Below are positions 9,090 to 17,626 of a DNA stretch of 64,000 nt, in pieces (the first letter of the stretch is position 1; each line of letters starts with the position of its first letter). The stretch covers positions 347,681 to 411,680 of the forward strand of contig NZ_JAPCKI010000001.1 in the NCBI RefSeq assembly GCF_028680575.1. The letters run 5' to 3'. The notes beneath the pieces are model-generated. The model was not told where the DNA came from, ran no database searches, and was given only the letters and a program-made list of their open reading frames with translations. Both the position numbers and the translations under genes were made by a program. The DNA is from Acidovorax benzenivorans. GTDB lineage: Bacteria; Pseudomonadota; Gammaproteobacteria; Burkholderiales; Burkholderiaceae_C.

Positions 9090-12000
9090 ATGCCCATCTC
9101 CGTCCTGCTGATCGAAAGTGATCACCCCCACGCACAGGCCGTGGCGGGGGCGCTGGCGGACCCTTGGTCGGGCTGGCGGGTGGACGTGGTGGAGTCCCTT
9201 ACCCAGGCGCGCGAACACCTGCTGCGCAACCGCCCCGACATCGTGCTGGTCGCCCAGCGCACCATGGACGGCTCTGCGTTCGACCTGCTGCAGCTGCTTG
9301 ACGGGGTTCCGGCCATCATCATCGTGCGCATGGGGGCAGAAACCCATGCTGCGCAGGCCATGCGCCATGGGTTTGACGATTTCGCCGTGCAGGACCCGGC
9401 GCTGGACTACCTGCTCACCCTGCCCGCGCAGATCGAGGCGGTGCTGGACCGCAGCTCCAGCGCCCGCGCCCGCCGTGCGGCCGAGGCCATGCTGGCGCGC
9501 CAGCACCGGCTGCTGCAGGCCATCTCGCAGGCCCAGGGCATGTTCATTGCCAGCTCGGGCCCCCGTGCCGCGTTCGAGGCGCTGCTCAGCGAGCTGATGA
9601 CCCTGACCCAGAGCGCGTTCGGCCTGGTGGGCCAGGTGCAGCGCGCCGACGATGGCCACCCCTATCTGCGTGTGCATGCGATGACCGACATCAGTTGGGA
9701 CGAAGCCTCGCGCCAGCGCTACGCCCAGCACGCCGAAGATGGCATGGTGTTCGACAACCTGCACTCGCTGGTGGGCGCGGCCCTGGCGACCGGCGAGCCG
9801 GTGATCGCCAATGATGCCAACCATGACGCCCGCAGCGCGGGCACGCCACCCGGCCACCCCACGCTGCGCACCTACCTGGGGCTGCCCATCCACGCAGGAG
9901 GCGAGCTGGTGGCCATGGTGGGGCTGGCCAACCGCCGCGGTGGCTATTCCAATGCCGATGTGCAGTTTCTGCAGCCCTTGCTGAGCACCATTGGCCAACT
10001 GGAGACAGCCCGTCGCGCCGAGCTGGCCCGCAGCCATGTGGAGGCCGAACTGGCCCGCACCAGCGCCCTGCTGGCCGAAAAGACCCGGGCGCTGGAGGGC
10101 ACGCTGGCCAACATCTCCCAGGGCATCACCAACGTGGATGCCGAGGGGCACATCCGTGTCTACAACCAGCGCTACCTGGAGCTGCTGGACCTGCCCGAGT
10201 CCTTGCTGGCCACGCAGCCCCCGGTGGAAGAGGTGGTGCGCTTTCAGACCGAGCGGGGCGACTTTGGCCCCGAGTTCCAGCTCATCGAGCCCATGGCGCG
10301 CCACTACGTGGCGTCGGAATACGCGGCCCATGGCGACCGCCTGGCCATGCCGCAGAGCTACGTACGGCGCACCCGGCAGGGCCGCTACATCGAGGTGCGC
10401 ACCCGCGCGCTGGAGCCTGGCGGGCGCGTGCGCACGTTCACCGATGTCACCGACTACCTGAGCACGCTGGAGGCCCTGCGCCAAAGCGAGGCGCGCTGGC
10501 GCAGCCTGACAGACCTGTCGTCCGACTGGTACTGGGAGCAGGACGACCAGTTCCGTTTTGTGCGGCTGGACGGCAACCCGTACCACATGGAGGGCGTGCC
10601 GGATGAGATGCACTATGGCCTGACCCGCTGGGAGCTGCCGGACACCTTTGTGCCCGAAGGCCAGTGGCGGGTGCACCGCGACCAGCTGGAGGCGCACCAG
10701 GTTTTCCATGACTTCGAGATGCAGCGCCTGTCCCAGGACGGCAAGCCCGTGTGGGTGTCGATCAGCGGCGAGCCCATCTTTGATGAAGAAGGGCGGTTTA
10801 CTGGCTACCGGGGCGTGGCGCGCGACATCACCGAACGCAAGCTGGCCGAAGCCGAGATCCAGCGCCTGGCTTTTTATGACGAACTCACCGGCCTGCCCAA
10901 CCGGCGCCTGCTGATGGACCGGCTGGAGCGCGCAGTAACCACCACCCACCGCGAGGGCCGCCACGGCGCCCTGCTGTTTCTGGACCTGGACAACTTCAAG
11001 GGCATCAACGACACCATGGGCCACGAGTGGGGCGACCGGCTGCTGGTGCAGGTGGCCGCGCGCATCGAGGCCAGTGTGCGGGCCACCGACACCGTGGCGC
11101 GGCTGGGCGGCGATGAGTTTGTGGTTGTGGTGCAGGGCCTGCACAGCCAGGAGGTCGAAGCTGTCGCCGAGGCCGAAGCCGTGGCGCAAAAGGTGCTGGC
11201 GGCGCTGAACCAGCCCTACGTGGTGGACGGCTGCGACATGCACAGCACCCCCAGCATCGGCATTGCGCTGTTCCAGGACGCGCAGTTGCCCGTGCAGGAG
11301 CTGCTCAAGCGCGCCGACCTGGCCATGTACCAGGCCAAGGCGCAGGGGCGCAACACCTTGTGCTTTTTCGACCCCGCCATGCAGGCCGCAGCGTCGGCTC
11401 GCTCAGCGCTGGAGGGCGATATCCGCCAAGGCATAGCGCGCAACGAGTTTTTGCTGCACTACCAGCCGGTGGTGGACGCCACAGGCCACCCGCTGGGTGC
11501 CGAGGCGCTGGTGCGTTGGCAGCACCCGCAGCGCGGCATGGTCTCGCCCGCCGACTTCATCCCGCTGGCTGAGCAAACGGGGCTCATCCTGTCCCTGGGG
11601 CGCCAGGTGCTGGCCCTGGCCTGCCGCCAGCTGGCCCGGTGGGCCACCGCCCCGGCGACTGCCGCCTGGACCCTGGCCGTCAACGTCAGTGCGCAGGAGT
11701 TCCGCCAGTCCGATTTTGTGGAGCAGGTGCTGGCAGCGCTGCGCGATTCGGCCGCCAACCCGCGCCTGCTCAAGCTCGAACTCACCGAAAGCCTGCTGCT
11801 GCACGACGTGGAGGACAGCATCCTCAAGATGCAGGCCCTGCGCACGCTGGGTGTGGGCTTCTCGCTCGACGACTTCGGCACGGGCTACTCATCGCTCAGC
11901 TACCTCAAGCGCTTGCCGCTCGATCAGCTCAAGATCGACCAGAGTTTTGTGCGCGACGTGCTCACCGACCCCAACGACGCCGCCATCGCCTGCACCATCA

Positions 12001-12143
12001 TCACCCTGGCCCACAGCCTGGGCCTGGACGTGGTGGCCGAGGGCGTGGAAACCGAAGGGCAGCGCGCTTTCTTGCTGAGCAACGGCTGCCGCCAGTTCCA
12101 GGGCTACCTCTTCGGGCGGCCTGGGCCGGCAGAGTTGTTGTAG
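9090..12143 (+). CDS. Multidomain sensor with GGDEF and EAL domains (c-di-GMP turnover)
   Basis: A 1017-residue soluble signalling protein. Order: receiver-like domain (1-120), GAF (about 155-305), coiled-coil linker, two PAS domains (about 340-455 and 470-590), GGDEF (about 595-750; GGDEF intact near residue 673) and EAL (about 775-1010; AEALVRW near 804). The catalytic motifs suggest it can make and degrade c-di-GMP. The receiver is degenerate: where a phospho-acceptor Asp is expected the sequence reads PDIVLVAQRTMDG, with Ala instead. I chose the ATG at 9090 because translation upstream of it makes no domain sense. Confidence 0.9.
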   Translation: MPISVLLIESDHPHAQAVAGALADPWSGWRVDVVESLTQAREHLLRNRPDIVLVAQRTMDGSAFDLLQLLDGVPAIIIVRMGAETHAAQAMRHGFDDFAVQDPALDYLLTLPAQIEAVLDRSSSARARRAAEAMLARQHRLLQAISQAQGMFIASSGPRAAFEALLSELMTLTQSAFGLVGQVQRADDGHPYLRVHAMTDISWDEASRQRYAQHAEDGMVFDNLHSLVGAALATGEPVIANDANHDARSAGTPPGHPTLRTYLGLPIHAGGELVAMVGLANRRGGYSNADVQFLQPLLSTIGQLETARRAELARSHVEAELARTSALLAEKTRALEGTLANISQGITNVDAEGHIRVYNQRYLELLDLPESLLATQPPVEEVVRFQTERGDFGPEFQLIEPMARHYVASEYAAHGDRLAMPQSYVRRTRQGRYIEVRTRALEPGGRVRTFTDVTDYLSTLEALRQSEARWRSLTDLSSDWYWEQDDQFRFVRLDGNPYHMEGVPDEMHYGLTRWELPDTFVPEGQWRVHRDQLEAHQVFHDFEMQRLSQDGKPVWVSISGEPIFDEEGRFTGYRGVARDITERKLAEAEIQRLAFYDELTGLPNRRLLMDRLERAVTTTHREGRHGALLFLDLDNFKGINDTMGHEWGDRLLVQVAARIEASVRATDTVARLGGDEFVVVVQGLHSQEVEAVAEAEAVAQKVLAALNQPYVVDGCDMHSTPSIGIALFQDAQLPVQELLKRADLAMYQAKAQGRNTLCFFDPAMQAAASARSALEGDIRQGIARNEFLLHYQPVVDATGHPLGAEALVRWQHPQRGMVSPADFIPLAEQTGLILSLGRQVLALACRQLARWATAPATAAWTLAVNVSAQEFRQSDFVEQVLAALRDSAANPRLLKLELTESLLLHDVEDSILKMQALRTLGVGFSLDDFGTGYSSLSYLKRLPLDQLKIDQSFVRDVLTDPNDAAIACTIITLAHSLGLDVVAEGVETEGQRAFLLSNGCRQFQGYLFGRPGPAELL

Positions 12144-12146
12144 TTT

Positions 12147-12215
12147 GCTATTAAAAATATAGCTGTTGGCGCACATTGCACTTGCGCTACAGGCCAATTT
12201 CACTTAGATCCTGGC
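12147..12215 (+). repeat. AT-rich two-stem repeat (family B, copy 1)
   Basis: Follows the GGDEF-EAL stop. A GCTAT-TAAAAAT-ATAGC hairpin (12147-12163) is followed by TGTTGGCGC and, about ten bases later, TGCGCT, forming a second GC-rich stem. Related copies lie at 24243, 31403, 40141, 45683 (reverse), 49950, 56019 and 61398. No coding potential. Confidence 0.6.
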
Positions 12216-12248
12216 GAAAATCCAATACAACGGGCGCGTCCTGCGCCA

Positions 12249-12291
12249 GGAATGCCAAGCGAGGGCCGCCCCGCCGCCGCTCAGGAGGGGG
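12249..12291 (-). repeat. GC-rich gene-end repeat (family A, partial copy)
   Basis: Read on the minus strand it starts next to the stop codon of the antiporter gene. It carries CTGAGCGGCGGCGGGGCGGC followed by CCTCGCTTGGCATTCC, the core shared with the copies at 30388 and 56100. The left part of the element is shortened. Confidence 0.55.
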
Positions 12292-14277
12292 TCACCCCTT
12301 CAATAGCTTGTCTTCCGCCAGCGCCAGGGCTGCCGGGTGCCCGGACAGCACCAGCGTGTCGCCTTCGGCCAGCAGCGCGTCGTCCACGGCCGCGCTCACA
12401 TGGCCATTGCCGCGCCGCAGGTTCACCACACGCACGCCCATCGCAGGCAGGGCCAGGTAGCCCAGGCTGCGGCCCAGGGCGCTGGAGCCCGGTGGCAGGT
12501 TGATGGTGGACAGGCGCTCCTGGTCGCGTTCGTTCACCGTGTCGTCGTCCGCGCCATGGAAGTAGCCGCGCAGCAGGTTGTAGCGCGCATCGCGCTGGTC
12601 TTGCACCAGCCGCAGCACCCGGCGCATGGGCACGCCCACCAGGGCCAGCGCATGGCTGGCCAGCATCAGCGATCCTTCGATGGCCTCGGGCACCACCTCG
12701 GTCGCACCGGCTTCCTGCAGCTTGTCGAGGTACAGGTCGTCCTGCGTGCGCACCACCACGGGCACCTGCGGCGCGTGTGATCGGGCGTTGGCCAGCACCT
12801 TCAGCGCGGCGGGCACGTCGATGTAGGTCACGGCCACGGCGCTGGCGCGCACCAGGCCGGCGGCCATCAGGGCCTGCAGGCGGGTGGCGTCGCCGTACAC
12901 CACTGAGTCGCCCGCCGCCGCCGCCTGGCGCACACGGTCCGGGTCCAGATCCAGCGCCATGTAGGGGATGCCCTCGTGCTCCAGCATGCGCGCCAGGTTC
13001 TGGCCGCAACGGCCATAGCCGCAGATGATCACGTGTTTGCTGGTGTTGATGGACTTGCGCGCAATCGATGTCATCTGCAACGACTGCTGCAACCAGTCGC
13101 TGGCCACCAGCTTCATCACGATGCGGTTGCTGTACATGATAAGGAACGGCGTGGCCAGCATGGACAGCACCATGGCCGCGAGGATGGGGTTCATCAGCGC
13201 CGGCTGCACCAGGCCGTTGCCCTGTGTGAGCGACAGCAGCACAAAACCGAACTCGCCCGCCTGCGCCAGGTACAGCCCCGTGCGCAGCGCCACGCCCGTG
13301 GTGGCGCCCATGCCACGCGCCAGCACCAGGATGATCACCAGCTTGAGCACCAGTGGCACCACCAGCAGCGCCAGCACCAGCGCCCAGCGGTCCACCAGGA
13401 TGTGCCAGTCCAGCATCATGCCGATGGTGATGAAGAACAGCCCCAGCAGCACGTCGTGGAAGGGCCGGATATCTGTGCCCACCTGGTGCTTGTACTCCGT
13501 CTCGGACACCAGCACCCCGGCGATGAACGCTCCCAGCGCCAGGCTCAGGCCCGCTACCTCGGTCAGCCAGGCCAGGCCCAGCGTGATCAGCAGCAGGTTC
13601 AGCATGAACAGCTCGTCGCTCTTGCGCCGCGCGACCAGCGTGAGCCACCAGCGCATCAGCCGCTGCCCACCCGTGAGCAGCAGGCCCACCAGCACCGTGG
13701 CCTTGATCAGCGCCCAGCCCAGCGAGGTCAGCAACTGGTCGGGCGACGATCCCAGCGCCGGAATCAGCACCAGCAGCGGCACCACCGCCAGGTCCTGGAA
13801 CAGCAAGATGCCCATCACCCGTCGGCCGTGTTCACTCTCCAGCTCGGCCCGTTCGGCCATGAGCTTGACGACAATCGCCGTGCTGCTCATGGCCATCACG
13901 CCCGACAGCGCCAGCGCCGTCTGCCAGCCCATGTCCCACACCCCACCCGCCCAGCGCGACAGAACCAGCGCCAGGCCGGACACGATGGCCATGGTCAGCA
14001 CCACCTGCATCAGCCCCAGGCCAAACACCTGCTTGCGCATGGCGCGCAGCTTGGGCAGGCTGAACTCCAGCCCGATGGCAAACATCAAGAACACCACTCC
14101 AAACTCGCCCAGGTGGCGCACGCCCTCGGAGTTTTGCGTCAGCGCCAGCGCATGCGGGCCAATGAGCACCCCGGCGGCCAGGTAGCCCAGCATGGGCGGC
14201 AGCTTGAGGCTGCGACAGGTCACCACGCCCAGCACCGCGGCCAGCAGGTAAAGCAGTGTGAGGGCGAGAGAAGACAT
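12292..14277 (-). CDS. CPA2-family cation/proton antiporter with RCK domains (Kef-type)
   Basis: A 661-residue inner-membrane protein. The N-terminal 380 residues form about 12 membrane segments of the Na+/H+ exchanger fold (YLAAGVLIGPHALAL, MSSTAIVVKLMAERAE). A Rossmann RCK-N domain follows at about 405-520 (HVIICGYGRCGQNLARMLE), then an RCK-C domain (about 575-655). It resembles glutathione-gated K+ efflux systems KefB/KefC and YbaL and probably exports K+ or Na+ in exchange for protons. I chose MSSLALTLLYLL at 14277; the 12 residues upstream look non-coding. Confidence 0.9.
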   Translation of the reverse strand: MSSLALTLLYLLAAVLGVVTCRSLKLPPMLGYLAAGVLIGPHALALTQNSEGVRHLGEFGVVFLMFAIGLEFSLPKLRAMRKQVFGLGLMQVVLTMAIVSGLALVLSRWAGGVWDMGWQTALALSGVMAMSSTAIVVKLMAERAELESEHGRRVMGILLFQDLAVVPLLVLIPALGSSPDQLLTSLGWALIKATVLVGLLLTGGQRLMRWWLTLVARRKSDELFMLNLLLITLGLAWLTEVAGLSLALGAFIAGVLVSETEYKHQVGTDIRPFHDVLLGLFFITIGMMLDWHILVDRWALVLALLVVPLVLKLVIILVLARGMGATTGVALRTGLYLAQAGEFGFVLLSLTQGNGLVQPALMNPILAAMVLSMLATPFLIMYSNRIVMKLVASDWLQQSLQMTSIARKSINTSKHVIICGYGRCGQNLARMLEHEGIPYMALDLDPDRVRQAAAAGDSVVYGDATRLQALMAAGLVRASAVAVTYIDVPAALKVLANARSHAPQVPVVVRTQDDLYLDKLQEAGATEVVPEAIEGSLMLASHALALVGVPMRRVLRLVQDQRDARYNLLRGYFHGADDDTVNERDQERLSTINLPPGSSALGRSLGYLALPAMGVRVVNLRRGNGHVSAAVDDALLAEGDTLVLSGHPAALALAEDKLLKG

Positions 14278-14402
14278 GGGTTCGATGCTATCCGAGCCGG
14301 GTGGGCCGGACACGGCCTTTTCTGCCCGGATGCACGGACCGTGCCAATGGACTTGGCAAGCGCGATGGCCCGGCGGGCATGCCCGGTCGATAGAATCCCT
14401 GC

Positions 14403-15404
14403 ATGACTCCCGCCCCCGCCGCGCTGCCCCCCTTTGATGCTGATCAGGCCCTGCGCCTGGCCCGCGAGACCTTCCACATCGAGGTGGAAGCCCTGAACGG
14501 CCTGGCGGCTCGCGTGGATGGTGTGTTCGCCCAGGCGGTGTTGATGGTGCTGCAGGCCCGGGGCCGCGTGGTGGTGATGGGCATGGGCAAAAGTGGCCAT
14601 GTAGGTCGCAAGATCGCCGCCACCCTGGCCTCCACCGGCACCCCCGCCTTTTTCGTGCACCCCGCAGAAGCCAGCCACGGCGACCTGGGCATGGTCACTG
14701 GCGACGACCTGGTGCTGGCCATTTCCAACAGCGGCGAAAGCGGCGAACTCACGGCCATCCTGCCGGTGCTGAGGCGCCTGGGCGCTCCGATGATCGCCAT
14801 GACGGGCGGCCTGCAGTCCACCCTGGCGCGCCACGCCGACCTGGTGCTCGACTGCAGCGTGGAGCGCGAAGCCTGCCCGCTGAACCTGGCACCCACCGCC
14901 AGCACCACGGCCCAACTGGCCATGGGTGACGCACTGGCCGTGGCCCTGCTGGACGCCCGGGGCTTCCGTCCCGAAGACTTTGCCCGCTCGCACCCCGGCG
15001 GTGCGCTGGGCCGCAAGCTGCTCACCCATGTGAGCGACGTGATGCGCTCGGGCGCCGAGGTGCCGTGTGTGGCCCCCGATGCCTCGTTCAGCGACCTCAT
15101 GCGCGAGATGAGCGCCAAGGGCCTGGGCGCCTCGGCCATCGTGGACGCTGCCGGGCAGGTGCTGGGCATCTTCACCGACGGTGACCTGCGCCGCCGCATC
15201 GAGGCCGGGGCGGACCTGCGGTCCACCACCGCCGCCCAGGTCATGCACGACAACCCGCGCCGCATTGCCCCCGATGCACTGGCCGTGGACGCCGCCGAAA
15301 TGATGGAGGCACACGCCATCACCAGCGTGCTGGTGGTGGACGCCGCAGGCGCCCTGGTGGGTGTGGTCCACATTGGCGACCTGATGCGCGCAAAAGTCAT
15401 ATGA
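14403..15404 (+). CDS. kdsD: D-arabinose 5-phosphate isomerase
   Basis: A 333-residue isomerase converting ribulose 5-phosphate to arabinose 5-phosphate, the first step of Kdo synthesis for lipopolysaccharide. The SIS sugar-isomerase domain spans about 45-180 (VVVMGMGKSGHVGRKIA and ISNSGESGE), followed by two CBS domains to the end. It starts a run with kdsC and lptC on the same strand, tying precursor synthesis to LPS transport. A family A repeat starts directly after its TGA. Length and motifs are typical. Confidence 0.95.
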   Translation: MTPAPAALPPFDADQALRLARETFHIEVEALNGLAARVDGVFAQAVLMVLQARGRVVVMGMGKSGHVGRKIAATLASTGTPAFFVHPAEASHGDLGMVTGDDLVLAISNSGESGELTAILPVLRRLGAPMIAMTGGLQSTLARHADLVLDCSVEREACPLNLAPTASTTAQLAMGDALAVALLDARGFRPEDFARSHPGGALGRKLLTHVSDVMRSGAEVPCVAPDASFSDLMREMSAKGLGASAIVDAAGQVLGIFTDGDLRRRIEAGADLRSTTAAQVMHDNPRRIAPDALAVDAAEMMEAHAITSVLVVDAAGALVGVVHIGDLMRAKVI

Positions 15405-15490
15405 CCCCCCTGAGTCGCTTCGCGCCTTCCCCCCAAGGGGGACGCACCCCCTGGCCCGGCGAAGCCGGTTCCACGGGTGCACTCGCTTTG
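15405..15490 (+). repeat. GC-rich gene-end repeat (family A, copy 2)
   Basis: Begins at the base after the kdsD stop with CCCCCCTGAGTCGCTTCGCG and a CCTTCCCCCCAAGGGGG hairpin. The distal stem is GCACCC (15444-15449)/GGGTGC (15475-15480), which differs in sequence from the stems in other copies but keeps pairing. An inner GGC/GCC hairpin lies in the loop. It occupies most of the kdsD-kdsC gap. Confidence 0.6.
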
Positions 15491-15515
15491 GCCGTGCCTG
15501 TTCAAACGCTGTGTA

Positions 15516-16076
15516 ATGACCTCTGACGCAACCTTTCCCGTGCTGCAATTCCCCCCCGAGCTGCTGCTGCGCGCCCAGGGCGTGCGCGTGGCCTTTTTCG
15601 ACGTGGACGGCGTGCTCACCGATGGGGGCCTGTACTTCAGCGAAACGGGCGAGACCATCAAGCGCTTCAACACCCTGGACGGGCACGGCCTCAAGCTGCT
15701 GCAAAAGGCGGGCATCACCCCTGCCGTGATCACCGGCCGCGACTCTGCGCCGCTGCGCGTGCGCCTGAAGGCTTTGGGCGTCGAGCACGCCGTGTTTGGC
15801 ACCGAAGACAAGCGCCCCGCCGCCGAGCAGATTCTTGCCACCTTGGGCCTGACCTGGGCGCAGGCGGCGGCCATGGGGGACGACTGGCCCGACCTGCCCG
15901 TGATGCGCCGCAGCGCCTTTGCGTGTGCGCCTGCCAACGCCCAGACCGAGGTGCGCCACGCGGCCCATTTCGTCACCCAGGCGCGCGGGGGCGACGGTGC
16001 GGCGCGCGAGCTGTGCGACTTGCTGCTCGTGGCCACGGGGCGCTATGCGGCGCTGCTGGCGGACTACACCGCATGA
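15516..16076 (+). CDS. kdsC: 3-deoxy-manno-octulosonate-8-phosphate phosphatase
   Basis: A 186-residue HAD-family C0-type phosphatase releasing Kdo from Kdo-8-phosphate. It has the nucleophile motif FFDVDGVLTDG near residue 28, the following phosphate-binding segment VITGRDS, and MGDDWPDLPVM near residue 115. The ATG at 15516 is chosen; an upstream in-frame start falls near the repeat. Its stop overlaps the lptC start (ATGA), implying translational coupling within the LPS operon. Confidence 0.95.
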   Translation: MTSDATFPVLQFPPELLLRAQGVRVAFFDVDGVLTDGGLYFSETGETIKRFNTLDGHGLKLLQKAGITPAVITGRDSAPLRVRLKALGVEHAVFGTEDKRPAAEQILATLGLTWAQAAAMGDDWPDLPVMRRSAFACAPANAQTEVRHAAHFVTQARGGDGAARELCDLLLVATGRYAALLADYTA

Positions 16077-16693
16077 TCCGCGTGATCCGACAGGGCTGGG
16101 ACCAGCTCTCGATCTACCTGCCCGTGGTGCTGATGGGCCTGCTGGCCCTGGGCACTTGGTGGCTGGTGCGCAATGCGCCCATGCCCCAGTTGCCCGCGAT
16201 TGACCGGCCCGTGCACCACCAGCCGGACTATTTCATGAGGTCCTTCTCGGTGAAGACGTTCGACGCCACGGGCCGCCTGCAAAGCGAGGTGCAGGGCGAC
16301 GAGGCGCGCCATTACCCCGACACGGACACGCTGGAGATCGACCAGGTCCGCATGCGCTCGGTGGGCCTGGATGGCCGCGTCACCGTGGCCACGGCCAACC
16401 GGGCCCTGAGCAACGCCGACGGCTCGGAAGTGCAGTTGTTTGGCAACGCCATCGTCACCCGTGAGCCCCTGCCCGCCAAACCGGGGGCGGTGGCGCAGCC
16501 CCGCATGGAGTTCCGGGGTGAGTTTCTGCATGCCTTCACCAACACCGAGCGTGTGCGGTCCGACCAGCCCGTCACGCTCACCCGGGGCAACGACCGGTTT
16601 ACCGCCGACAACATGGATTACGACAACCTTGACCAGTTGCTGCAATTGCGCGGGCGGGTGCGCGGCATGATCCTGCCGGGCACCACCCGGTAG
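16073..16693 (+). CDS. lptC: LPS export protein LptC
   Basis: A 206-residue bitopic inner-membrane protein passing lipopolysaccharide from LptBFG to LptA. One membrane segment (about 15-33, LPVVLMGLLALGTWWLV) precedes a periplasmic beta-jellyroll domain of OstA/LptC type (FDATGRLQSEVQGDEARHYP, ending LRGRVRGMILPG). It overlaps kdsC by four bases. LptA and LptB genes, often next in line, are not present downstream in this window. Confidence 0.92.
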   Translation: MIRVIRQGWDQLSIYLPVVLMGLLALGTWWLVRNAPMPQLPAIDRPVHHQPDYFMRSFSVKTFDATGRLQSEVQGDEARHYPDTDTLEIDQVRMRSVGLDGRVTVATANRALSNADGSEVQLFGNAIVTREPLPAKPGAVAQPRMEFRGEFLHAFTNTERVRSDQPVTLTRGNDRFTADNMDYDNLDQLLQLRGRVRGMILPGTTR

Positions 16694-16736
16694 CCCGCCG
16701 CTCCATCCTGCCTCGCCGCCCACTGCCGGAACGCAC

Positions 16737-17519
16737 ATGACCACTCCCCTTGTTTTCATCACCGGCGCATCCAGCGGCATCGGCCAGGCCCTGGCCCACC
16801 GCTACCACCGCGCAGGGTATCGCCTGGCATTGGTGGCGCGGCGCACGTCCGAGGTCAAAACATGGGCAAGTGCCCAAGGAATAAGTCCAGAATGCTATGA
16901 AATTTATAGTGCCGATGTCTCGGTGACCGACAGCATCGTGGCTGCGGGGCGCGAATGCATCGCACGCCAGGGTGTGCCGGACGTGGTCATTGCCAACGCC
17001 GGCATCAGCGTAGGCATGGACACAGCCGTGCGCGACGACATCGACGTCATGGCCCGCACCTTTGCCACCAACAACATCGGCATGGCGGCCACCTTCCAGC
17101 CGTTTGTCGACGCCATGGTGCAGCGCGGCAGCGGCACCCTGGTAGGCATCGGCAGCGTGGCGGGCATCCGGGGCCTGCCCGGCCATGGTGCCTATTGCGC
17201 CAGTAAGGCGGCGGTTATCAGCTACTGCGAAAGCCTGCGGGGTGAGTTGCGCCCCCACGGCGTGCGCGTGGTGACGGTCTCGCCGGGCTACATCGACACA
17301 CCCCTCACGCAGCAGAACCGCTACAGCATGCCATTTCTGATGCAGCCGGTCGATTTTGCAGACCGGGCGTTCCGGACCATTCAGGCGGGCGTGAGCTACC
17401 GGGTCATCCCCTGGCAGATGGGCGTGGTCGCCAAACTGCTGCGCATGCTGCCCAACCCACTGTTTGATAAGCTGCTGGCAGGCCGCCCGCGAAAGCGCCG
17501 CCAGACCGAAGTGCAGTGA
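16737..17519 (+). CDS. Short-chain dehydrogenase/reductase
   Basis: A 260-residue classical SDR with a Rossmann fold. The cofactor motif TGASSGIG lies at residues 10-17, followed by the IANAGIS structural motif and the catalytic Ser and YCASK (Tyr-x-x-x-Lys) around residues 140-160. Arg residues after the second strand suggest NADPH preference. The substrate is unknown. It lies 43 bases after lptC and may be in the same transcript. A short AT-rich patch (16890-16916, residues ECYEIYSADV) differs from the surrounding base composition. Confidence 0.85.
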   Translation: MTTPLVFITGASSGIGQALAHRYHRAGYRLALVARRTSEVKTWASAQGISPECYEIYSADVSVTDSIVAAGRECIARQGVPDVVIANAGISVGMDTAVRDDIDVMARTFATNNIGMAATFQPFVDAMVQRGSGTLVGIGSVAGIRGLPGHGAYCASKAAVISYCESLRGELRPHGVRVVTVSPGYIDTPLTQQNRYSMPFLMQPVDFADRAFRTIQAGVSYRVIPWQMGVVAKLLRMLPNPLFDKLLAGRPRKRRQTEVQ

Positions 17520-17580
17520 GGGCGGCACCCTGGCCGGTAGGGGCGCGGTCAACCACTCCACCGGAATCCGGCCAACCATG

Positions 17581-17606
17581 AAAAAAGCCCCCGAAGGGGC
17601 CTTTTG
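17581..17606 (-). terminator. Intrinsic terminator of the first RNA-binding protein gene
   Basis: On the minus strand GCCCC-TTCG-GGGGC is followed by a TTTTTT run, 20 bases beyond the stop of the RNA-binding protein gene. The UUCG-type loop is very stable. A weaker T-run on the other strand may let it also stop readthrough from the SDR gene. Confidence 0.8.
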
Positions 17607-17626
17607 ACAGAAAGAGCTGTTGGGGT

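Noticed and set aside
8745..11243. An 832-codon antisense frame across the GGDEF-EAL gene
   Set aside because: Composition is typical of a mirror frame in high-GC DNA; the opposite strand encodes a clear multidomain protein.
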